A stretch of 64,000 nucleotides of DNA from Gadus chalcogrammus. Its lineage: Eukaryota; Chordata; Actinopteri; Gadiformes; Gadidae. Under the pieces are notes generated by a model, which saw only the letters and a list, made by a program, of their open reading frames with translations, ran no database searches and was not told the DNA's origin. The position numbers and the translations under genes are program-made. The stretch spans positions 13,465,561 to 13,529,560 of the forward strand of contig NC_079420.1 in NCBI RefSeq assembly GCF_026213295.1, in the 5' to 3' direction. This document shows, piece by piece, positions 56,130-64,000 of the stretch (the first letter of the stretch is position 1; every line of letters begins with the position of its first letter).

Positions 56130-56325
56130 GTCTTCATCTCTATCACTCCCTATGGTTGATTCTCTCTGGGCCTCATCTCTATCACTCCCTATGGTTGATT
56201 CTCTCTGGGCCTCATCTCTATCACTCCCTATGGTTGATTCTCTCTGGGCCTCATCTCTATCACTCCCTATGGTTGATTCTCTCTGGGCCTCATCTCTATC
56301 ACTCCCTGTGGCTGATTCTCTCTCC
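56130..56325 (+). repeat. 39-bp minisatellite against exon C's acceptor
   Basis: Four near-identical 39-bp units with core CTATCACTCCCTATGGTTGA and TTCTCTCTGGGCCTCATC, plus a fifth variant unit (CTGTGGCTGATTCTCTC) that runs directly into the polypyrimidine tract and CAG of exon C. The period is a multiple of 3, so the array is open in exon C's frame. Each unit carries pyrimidine runs that could act as extra polypyrimidine tract. Confidence 0.95.
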
Positions 56326-56340
56326 CTCTCTGTCTGGCAG

Positions 56341-56495
56341 ACGCATCCTGGACGCGGCCAAAAGGAACAACCAGTCGGGTCACTTTCTGTGGGTAGGCTC
56401 GGACAGCTGGGGCTCCAAGATCTCACCGGTGGTCGGGCAGGAGAAGGCTGCTGAGGGGGCTATCACCATCCTGCCAAAGAGAGCCTCAGTGGATG
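56341..56495 (+). CDS. grm8: mGluR8-like receptor, exon C (ligand-binding domain)
   Basis: Internal exon of 155 nt, phase 2 in and phase 1 out. It encodes [20 protein letters not shown], then [20 protein letters not shown] and [22 protein letters not shown] carries the Asp and Lys that contact glutamate in lobe II (Asp312 and Lys317 of mGluR4 by my alignment from memory), and NNQS gives a conserved N-glycosylation sequon. The acceptor is CTCTCTGTCTGGCAG, and the donor is GATG/GTGAGA, close to consensus. Spliced to exon D the split codon becomes GCG (Ala) where the family usually has Gly (DGFDRYF). Confidence 0.96.
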
Positions 56496-57055
56496 GTGAG
56501 ACAAGGAGGATCCCCCCTTATCCCACCCTCTCTCACCCCCCCTCCTGACATGCTCCAGGTTTACACCTTTCAAACTTTGAGGGGGCAGGATATCTCTGAA
56601 GGTTTTATAGGTTTTTAGCGGCCTTTTGTGCCCTGTGACGGGTCAGTGAAGACAGACAGGAAACTGTTAAGAGAAAGATTGTAGCCTGGAGAGAGGGCGG
56701 CACATGCGTGACCAATGACCAAGCCATTGCCCATTTGGTTAGCACACCAGCAAGTTTAGTGGACACGTTTTCTGCAAGTGCATGCATTGTAAGTGGGGAG
56801 AGTTAACCTTGGCAGCGTTAATGCCCCCCCCATTTATCGGTTTGATTATATAATCAGTGAGAAGTGAGGCCATGTTTCTTGTTCTAATCAGTAACCAGCG
56901 TAACACCCCGGTGCGTAAAGAGAACCAACCCATAGTGGAGTGTGACGAAGACATTGGTTTATTCATAAAATGCAGTAATAATCTCCTAAACTAAAAATGT
57001 CCAGAGGAGGAGACGTGGTGGTGACAGCGGTACTGTTCAGAGTGAAGTCCTTTAT
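56496..57055 (+). other. Start of intron C-D, no recognised repeat
   Basis: Unique sequence after the exon C donor; the intron runs on to 60616. No additional exon is expected because C and D join without loss of residues. Confidence 0.6.
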
Positions 57056-57059
57056 ACCT

Positions 57060-57350
57060 CCCAACAGGAGCCCTGATTGGGAGAAGACATCTAGGAGGAG
57101 CTGGAAGAAATCAAAATTATAAGAAGTGCCATCAGCCATGAGATCAAAAACTGTTTTCAGTTTGTTTTTAAGTGGGCAGGTTGGATATCAGCCAGGAGAT
57201 AATTCCTTTGATGGGTTGCAGCAGTAGAGAAGGCCCTGTCTCGGGGGGGATTTCAGGCAAGGGGTCTACTGGTGTGGTCAGGGGTGGTCCAAGATAGAGG
57301 CAGGAGAAGTGCCATGCAGGGCTTTAAAGGTGAGTGGTAGGATTAAGTAA
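57060..57350. repeat. Degraded dispersed repeat
   Basis: GCAGCAGTAGAGAAGGCCCT then GTCTACTGGTGTGGTCAGG and GCAGGGCTTTAAAGGTGAG match the order of an abundant fish retroelement-type repeat, of the same general kind as 48900 and 20190. Confidence 0.65.
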
Positions 57351-57639
57351 ACAGTTTAACAGTGCACAACCGCAGCGTAAACAGTAAAAAAACATTGTAT
57401 AAAATTGTTTGACACAATAGAAAATATCAAACTTTTTTTCTAGTATTAACAATCAATTGTGAAATAAAAAAACTATTGTTTCAAATTAAGTTGTAGATAA
57501 CCTTCTAAACATTACTAGCGTAATTCACAAAGTGTTTTGTCCGTATAACAAGTTAAAGAAAGCAACAGGGCAACCTTTGATGGTGTTGATGATCTGAATA
57601 ATAACATAAGGGAACAATATAGATTTTCTTTGCTAAATG

Positions 57640-57995
57640 TCACGGTTAGCGGGTGGCAGGCAGGCAGGTAGGACCCAATAGCAGACGGTTCAATGAAAAG
57701 ATAATTTATTAACTAGAAAGGCAAGGAACACGGGTGACGCGGGTAACACAGGGAACACCGGGAACACACAGGACACAACTCACCACAAACTAAAATGATC
57801 CGACAAGGAACAAAGGAAAGACAAGGGCTTAAATACCAAACACACAGGGCACGCAACGAGTATCAGCTGAAACACATTAGGGGAGGGAGCAGTAATCACA
57901 CAGGGGGGAAACCTGACATGGGGAGAAACAAGACCGATACCCAAGTAAAACAGGTAACACACCAAAACAAGACAAGGAAACAGACAGACCATGAC
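57640..57995. repeat. Dispersed repeat of the 45490 family
   Basis: GGACCCAATAGCAGACGG, ATAATTTATTAACTAG, AATGATCCGACAAGGAAC, GGGCTTAAATACC and CCATGACACC in order, matching the 45.5 kb copy. Ends about 75 bp before the inverted exon B junction array. Confidence 0.7.
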
Positions 57996-58069
57996 ACCAA
58001 AGGACGAACCATGGTGGTACGTACTATGTTAGAACCACTCAAATGTAATTGTAGATGTTATGTGGGGGT

Positions 58070-58382
58070 TATCTGGGGACCTTCCCGACGTGGCTATGCA
58101 CACCTCACCTGGGGAGAGAGACGTAGACACACAGACGTGGCTATGCACACCTCACCTGGGGAGAGAGACGTAGACACACAGACGTGGCTATGCACACCTC
58201 ACCTGGGGAGAGAGACGTAGACACACAGACGTGGCTATGCACACCTCACCTGGGGAGAGAGACGTAGACACACAGACGTGGCTATGCACACCTCACCTGG
58301 GGAGAGAGACGTAGACACACAGACGTGGCTATGCACACCTCACCTGGTGAGAGAGACGTAGACACACAGAGGGAGAGAGAGA
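58070..58382 (-). repeat. Inverted, six-fold amplified copy of exon B's acceptor junction
   Basis: Six 47-bp units (starts 58089, 58136, 58183, 58230, 58277, 58324). Read on the minus strand each contains CTCTCTCCCCAGGTGAGG then TGTGCATAGCC. This matches exon B's own boundary (55790-55823: CTCTCTCCCCAG/GTGGGG, TGTGTATAGCC). The outermost copy at 58070-58090 also keeps GGGGACCTTC, the complement of exon B's GAAGGTCCCC. The far end (58360-58382) keeps ACACACAGAGGGAGAGAGAG, the complement of the intron tract before exon B. About 80 bp of homology in total, so it is a copied splice junction and not a chance match. It sits 1.6 kb into intron C-D. Consequences for RNA structure are inference. Confidence 0.92.
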
Positions 58383-58389
58383 AAATTAT

Positions 58390-59385
58390 ACTCGTCCACA
58401 TTGTTTTGCAATTGTTATATATTGAGTTATTTCTCCCTAAAACAACCTTAAATAACATTCAGGTGTAATTTTTGTGAATAACAATGCTTAAGTAAGTCAC
58501 TAATGGACTGTCAAATGGACTGTCAAGTGTTGCGGTAGAGGGGAACTTGAGGCAGTAGAAAACATGCCATCTCCATGTCTGTCTTTTGTTAAACTCGGCA
58601 CAAGTGGTCGCTGAATAGGTATTGGATCCTTATATTTTTCTACCTTGATTCAAACCGACCTCATTCGTGTTAGATGGTTGTTTTGATGTTGGGTTACACC
58701 TCGCTGCCTGGTATCATTATGTATCGTCTAGGCTGCAATTATGACTTCGCTTTTGCTTTGAAGAAAATAAAACTTACAGGATGAATGGGTGACTCTGAGC
58801 TGTCGGGAAAATAAATAGATAGAAAAAATTGAAAATAGAAAAAATATATCAGAAAAGAAAAACAACTTGAGTGAAAGACCCTTGAGAAACCCTGCCAGCG
58901 TTGTAATCTCACATTGGTTGGCTGATTATTTTTCTCAATGCAGGGATCGCAAATAATGCATGGCATTATCAACTTGGCAAACGTACATTAAAAAAAGCTA
59001 CAGACAGCAGTCAGCTTTTTGAATAGTGCCATTGGTGTCACTCACCCGCTCGCTAAAAGTGAATGGAGCGGCTTGCACCACATGAACCGCGTGTCTTATT
59101 TTTGTCTCGATAGCCAAATGTGTGCCACCTGTTTGGAGTTAATCTGTGTTCCCTAGCTTGTGCCCCTGTCTGTTTGTTATTTTTGTTTCTGCCTGTGTGG
59201 TTTTCTGCATTTCTTCTGGATCCTTTCAAACCTCTGCTGTACCTGCTTTCAATATTTTATCTTTTATGCAAAGTTCACGGTTTGCAACTGCCATGGCGCT
59301 TTTTCTGTAAATGTTACAGAAATATTGCATAAATACATGTTTGAATTATTATTAGGGCTGTGAATCCGTTCAAATATATGAAACA
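58390..59385. other. Intronic sequence, no recognised feature
   Basis: AT-rich unique sequence. Open frames here show no domain. Confidence 0.5.
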
Positions 59386-59401
59386 ATTCACAGCCATATA
59401 T

Positions 59402-59432
<31 letters not shown>

Positions 59433-59445
59433 AATATATATAGCA
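59352..59445. repeat. Inverted repeat and (AT)n
   Basis: GGGCTGTGAAT and ATTCACAGCC (about 20 nt apart) form a 10-bp inverted repeat directly followed by (AT)n with TAAATATA interruptions. Confidence 0.85.
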
Positions 59446-59459
59446 CTGTTATATTCTAG

Positions 59460-60616
59460 ATTTGAAAAAAAGCCTTGTTTTGCTTCCCATTGAACTAAGT
59501 TAACATTTAAGTGCGATGGTTACCATCGTTTGGCTTGCTTGGGTTATGCTGTTTAGAGAGAGCTGTTCATTGAAGCAGCAGAGTCACCAGTTGGCTTCAC
59601 ATAAAGCAGAAGGAATTAGCAGGGAGCAGCCTTATCCTATGAGCTTATCGATATTTCAATAGTTTCAACTAACATGGGGAAGTATTGGACTACTCTTATA
59701 CACAAACCTAAAACCTAAAACCACAGACGGGGTGAGGGAAGCCTGCTCTCCAGTGAGAGGCATATATAGGTTATATGTTTATGGTTCAGTTTAGGCTACC
59801 TTTATTGAGAGTCGGGCGATAGAGGAATTACGTTAAATGCAGGATAAACATTAATTGCCTCAGTGACTGAACATAATGTAGCGCATTTTTCCACAATTCG
59901 TCTTGTGCAAAATAGGTTTTGAGTCACATGATCCGCTCATATATTTGCTAGTTGCCATCAGGCAACAAGGTTCTGCTCCTTCACACCGTGTAGCTTGTCT
60001 CTCATTGAAATTTTATGTTCCGTCTTAAAAGGATAGTACCTGCATAATGCATCAAAATAATGTGTGGCATTAAGTCTAATTTGTGTTAACACCATTATTA
60101 TCGCATTTATCGCCCAGCTGAAATTATTATACATTGTGTATTTTGCTACTTAATTCCTGCAATGCCGTTAGGAAAACGAACAGAACAATAACATCAAAGG
60201 TCTAGAGCCGGCAGTGATTCCACAGCTAGTGGGTGGTTAGTCCTCAAAGGAACTGTTGTCACTCAACTGCACTTCTCCCAAACAAAGTGCTGGATTTCAA
60301 GCAAAAATTACTATGAGATATGTACAAAGACAAATTATGCTTTTTATACTGATCCCCTTCATAGTTAAAGAGTAGTTTTCTTTCATGATTCCCTATGGCG
60401 ATAATGAACCTCTGAAATATTTATTATTAACACTAATCTGCAACGAACAAACACCTCGGTTTGCAGCTGGGATTACTATTTACTAGAACAATATGCTGCA
60501 TCTTTTCCCTGCTTGTAGAAACAATAACAATCATCTGGCTTGACCACGAGATCCATGTGTTCCTTTCTGGTGCCTTGTTCTGTGGTTCTGATGTTCTTGT
60601 TGTTTCTCCTCACCAG
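59460..60616 (+). other. End of intron C-D, no recognised repeat
   Basis: Unique sequence, ending with a T-rich stretch (TTCTTGTTGTTTCTCCTCAC) and the CAG of exon D. Unlike exons A and C, this acceptor has no adjacent minisatellite. Confidence 0.6.
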
Positions 60617-60754
60617 CGTTCGATCGCTACTTCAGGAGCCGCTCTCTCTCCAACAACCGCCGGAACGTCTGGTTTGCAGAATTCTGGGAGGAGAATTTTG
60701 GATGCAAGCTTGGGATGCACGGCAAGAAGCCCGGAAGTCCTAAGAAATGTACAG
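60617..60754 (+). CDS. grm8: mGluR8-like receptor, exon D (ligand-binding domain)
   Basis: Internal exon of 138 nt, phase 1 in and phase 1 out. It encodes (A)[20 protein letters not shown], then [20 protein letters not shown] and [28 protein letters not shown] and GCKLG..GK....KKCTG are group III signatures. The RYFRSR plus EENFGCKLG combination is closest to mGluR8 (mGluR4 and mGluR6 differ at these sites). Both Cys are those of the family's lobe II disulphide region. The acceptor is TCTCCTCACCAG; the donor is ACAG/GTACTG. The next exon (expected to continue with ERI..DSSYEQEGKVQF-type sequence) is beyond the window. Confidence 0.96.
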
Positions 60755-61535
60755 GTACTGAACGCCAATACAAGTATTATACACAAGAACCAAACGTAAC
60801 CACCAAACATTCATTTCAAGGTTTGCCTTTAAATGCTTGTGATGTTGGGCTGATTGGCCCTAGAGTGGAAATATTTTGCTTGGACGGAGCAATTCTACAA
60901 TAAAGCAAGGTGTTTTGCTGGTTGTGATCAGACTGAACTTTTAGTTTAATGAGTTTATTTCTATGGTCCTTTATCACAGTGACTGACTCTAAGGGTATTA
61001 CAAACCCACGTCACACTAGCCTGCTCACCCTTTGTCTGTGTTCTATAGCTCAGCCTGACCCTTGAACCATGAATGGATAGCACCACTACAACTACGATAA
61101 AGCGGTCAAACAAGTCTCTCTTTATGGGAGTTGTTTTGGCAAAATCGGTCAGAAAGTGTGAAGAATCTAGCCAAGCGTTCCCCGGCAATGAGATGTTTCC
61201 ATGTAATTGGATGAAGTGTTGAGAGAGTTCACCTGACACTGCAGCCCTATTAGTATGTGGTTGGATGGCTGCCCCCTGGTTTACTGCATTCAGACTTGTG
61301 TGAAGATTTTCAAGTGTGGTTTCAACAAGAAGTAAGAAGTAAACAGCTGCAGCGATGCCAGCTCCACTGGCAGAGTTTCAAGTGAGCAAGCATCCGTTGC
61401 AATAAATATAAGAGGGAATAGACGGTTGCATGCTGTGCCAATAGTACACAGATTTATAAGAATTCAGACCGAACAGAAACATGGCTGAATGTGCTTCATA
61501 CAGATAGATGCAAAATATGCTAACACATTGAATGT
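60755..61535 (+). other. Intron after exon D, no recognised feature
   Basis: Unique sequence following the donor GTACTG. No further receptor exon was found up to the window end. Confidence 0.6.
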
Positions 61536-61539
61536 GCTA

Positions 61540-61935
61540 ATCCTAACACCATGCCAACATGCTAATGGAGACGTAGAGACAACATGCCAATACAGACAAC
61601 GTGCTTGTACAGCTATACAGACAAAATACTAGTACAGACGTAAAGTCAACATACTAATATGGAAAAACAAAAAATGCTAATAAAGACACACAAACAACAT
61701 GATAATACATTCACAAACAACACGCTAATAAATACACAGACAACATGCTAATACATACACAGAAAACATTGCTAATTCGCACCCATAAACAGCATGCTAA
61801 TACAGACACAGACAAATTGCTAATACAGACACAGCCAACATGCTATACTTACACAGACAACATTCTAATACAAACACACAGAAAACATGATGCTAATTCT
61901 GTCCCACAGACCCAACATGCTGTTGCAGACACACA
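61540..61935. repeat. Degenerate AACATGCTAATACAGACACA repeat
   Basis: Words AACATGCTAATACA and GACACACAGACAAC recur every 20-35 bp with many substitutions and indels. An old, diverged minisatellite. Confidence 0.85.
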
Positions 61936-62318
61936 ATCCAATAATTGTTTACAAATAATGTAACTAATTGTTTGGAGCAACTGGATATGCACTGTTCTTT
62001 TTCAATTGGTTACTAGTCATTGTTTCGTTATATAAAAAAAAAGCTATGGGGGAATGTGCTGCTGTCCTCACTGTGTGGAGGTCAATAGACGGCACCAAAA
62101 CCAGCAGAGCCTTTATTCAGGTTTGGTACCACTCTTTTCTGTGTTCAGATCGCTGAGCTAATGGGCTGCATCCAGGACCTGGTAGCTCCAACAGTGATGA
62201 CGTCCAACTAGCACTGTGTAGAACCTGGGTCAGACAACGAGCTCATTGGAACACAAAATTAGTGAAAGTGAAAGCCATCACATTAAGGTTGCTTGACCTA
62301 TCATTTGAAGGTCCAGAT

Positions 62319-62393
62319 TAAATTACAATTCTTATCGAAACAAACACCTTCAAAAGATTTAAAGGTATTTGTTTCGATAAGAATTGTAATTTA
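62319..62393. repeat. 32-bp inverted repeat, 11-nt loop
   Basis: 62319-62350 and 62362-62393 are reverse complements with a single mismatch. Landmarks are CAATTCTTATCGAAACAAAC and GTTTGTTTCGATAAGAATTG-like arms (right arm ATTTGTTTCGATAAGAATTG). About 40 nt before a (TG)n array. Confidence 0.95.
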
Positions 62394-62432
62394 CTATGTT
62401 GTATATTTTGTCACTATGCATATATTGTTACA

Positions 62433-62557
<125 letters not shown>

Positions 62558-62929
62558 CATTTGACCTTGCAACACACATTTTGTTTATTTGTTCATGGAT
62601 GAGTGCAAGTCATTTGTCACAACTTCCCCCTTCATCTACAATGTTTGTACCAGTAGCACACCTACACCACATATCATTAACCCCACCCCTCTGCTCTGCT
62701 CTGCAGAGCATATCTAACACCCCGTCTACAGAACATACTGTAACTAACAGACAGGTGTCTGGGAAGCCACAGCCACTGCAATGAATCATTCCACCTCTGC
62801 TGTTGTTTTAACACCTCGCCTCTAACACTGATTTTTTTAAAAATATATATTGTGTGTCAGTCTACTTCAATTTGTTTCTGTTACTCATTGACTACCTCTC
62901 AAATTCACAGTCTTTCTCGCATGCACACT

Positions 62930-63180
62930 TTCACTGTCTCCCTCTCTGCACCTATCTTGCCCTCCGCTATCGCTCTCTCTCTCCATCTCTCTCTCTCACT
63001 CGATCTCATTCTCTCGCTCTCTGTGTTGTGAAGATATACAGGAAATAGATTGATTTATCTGTCAACAGCATGCCAGCAGCACCACCTGATCAGTGTTATG
63101 TATATTTTTAAAATGGAGGAGAGAGAGATAGACAAAGAGAGATAGGAATAGAGAGAGAGAAAGAGAGAAATATAGAGAGC
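62930..63180. repeat. TC-rich then GA-rich complementary tracts
   Basis: CTCTCTCTCCATCTCTCTC near 62970-63020 and GAGAGAGATAGACAAAGAGA near 63118-63180 are complementary low-complexity tracts about 110 bp apart, able to pair in RNA. Confidence 0.8.
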
Positions 63181-64000
63181 AGCATCACATTGTGATGGAG
63201 GGATAAAAAATGCATCTTGGCGATGGTGATCGGCGGGGTGCAGAATGCCCTCCTGCTGTGATTGGTCAAACACGTGTGTCCTGGAACACGCTACAGAGCA
63301 GAGCTGGGCGGACTGCTTCATGCAACGCAAACACTCTTTTTACAGCCCTGTTATTTAAATCCGCCAGTAGTCCAAACACACTTTATTATTTTTTTTTATT
63401 AATCTTGGCAATTTTCAACAACAAGTTGAATTTTACGCAATGTGTACAAAAGAATGATTATGAGTAATTCAATTTCCACACGCAGAATTTATTCTATTAT
63501 GCCACTAATATTGTACACACAAACTGATTAATCTCCGCAGCATTCTGCACACCCTGAAGGATTAAATAATGTCGAGTCTGTCTTCATTGTCCTATCGGGA
63601 ACCTTGTTCGGCTTACAACGATAATACACGCTAGGCCGCCCTAGCTCCTGGCCCCCGAGCAGCGTGTCATAATTAATACGCACACAAATACCGTCGCCTC
63701 ACAATAACACATGCACGGTGCGCAATGTTAGGCTACCACTTCCTGCTGCCGCGTGTGACCCGGAGCAGACGTTGTGATCTCTGGATCACATTAATGATTG
63801 TTTAACGTTTTTTTGGGCAGAGGAGCGGATGCCACACGCTGTCTAGTGGGGCACTGACAGAGCTGACACTTGGTCGGGGCCCTGCCTGCTAGGAGAGGGG
63901 AGTCTTCCTGGTGGGCAGGGTGTGGCCCTGGGGGGGGTTCAACTGGTGTAGCAGGAGGACGTGGGCCGTTGGCATGGAAACTGCTTTGACGCCGAGGACC
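63181..64000 (+). other. Intronic sequence to window end
   Basis: Mostly unique; 63460-63790 has the AT/GC texture and lack of repeats sometimes seen in conserved non-coding DNA (for example AACTGATTAATCTCCGCAGC near 63521). No exon seen. Confidence 0.4.

Noticed and set aside
57795..58220. 141-codon + strand open frame as a gene
   Set aside because: Made of a dispersed repeat followed by the inverted exon B junction array; its WGERR repeats are antisense of the splice junction.
58089..58370. 47-bp regular units as a CRISPR-like or ordinary satellite array
   Set aside because: No spacers; the unit aligns to the exon B junction on the opposite strand, which explains it better.

Overview
This window is vertebrate nuclear DNA, almost certainly from a ray-finned (teleost) fish. 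It has interrupted coding exons with GT-AG introns, very many long (TG)n/(CA)n and (GA)n arrays, tRNA-derived SINE remnants with a fish-type tail, LINE reverse-transcriptase remnants and a TTAA-flanked non-autonomous DNA transposon. The extreme microsatellite and minisatellite density recalls codfishes, but that is inference and the species cannot be fixed from the sequence.

The only protein-coding gene I can support lies on the + strand: four internal coding exons of a group III metabotropic glutamate receptor, best matched to mGluR8 (grm8). I call them A (30858-31074), B (55804-55939), C (56341-56495) and D (60617-60754). They join with consistent phases (0/1, 1/2, 2/1, 1/1) into about 215 codons of the extracellular glutamate-binding Venus-flytrap domain. 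The first coding exon (signal peptide, lobe I) lies upstream of the window. The rest of the ligand-binding domain, the cysteine-rich domain and the seven-helix domain lie downstream. The upstream intron covers at least 30.8 kb here, intron A-B is 24.7 kb, B-C 401 bp, C-D 4.1 kb, and the intron after D runs off the window.

Region by region: 1-30.4 kb is upstream intron with tandem repeats (41-bp, 25-bp, 20-bp, 29-bp and 14-bp families), polypurine blocks, microsatellites, a few SINE relics and one stretch that looks like possible conserved non-coding DNA. 30.4-31.1 kb holds exon A and an unusual minisatellite made from its own splice-acceptor region. 31.1-55.8 kb is an intron with a 2.0 kb TTAA transposon containing a 0.93 kb palindrome, several dispersed-repeat relics and two LINE fragments. 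55.8-60.8 kb holds exons B, C and D with a 39-bp repeat against exon C's acceptor and an inverted, six-fold amplified copy of exon B's acceptor junction. 60.8-64 kb is intron with a strong 32-bp hairpin and more microsatellites.

The most striking result is that two different intron/exon boundaries of one receptor gene have been copied into tandem arrays: exon A's in direct orientation and exon B's in inverted orientation. A third acceptor (exon C) is abutted by a minisatellite. The exon A copies each keep a branch-point-like motif, an acceptor, a 9-nt in-frame micro-exon and a near-consensus donor. The exon B copies could form long double-stranded RNA with the real exon B acceptor. Whether these act in recursive splicing, micro-exon inclusion, RNA editing or exon skipping is inference and needs transcript data.
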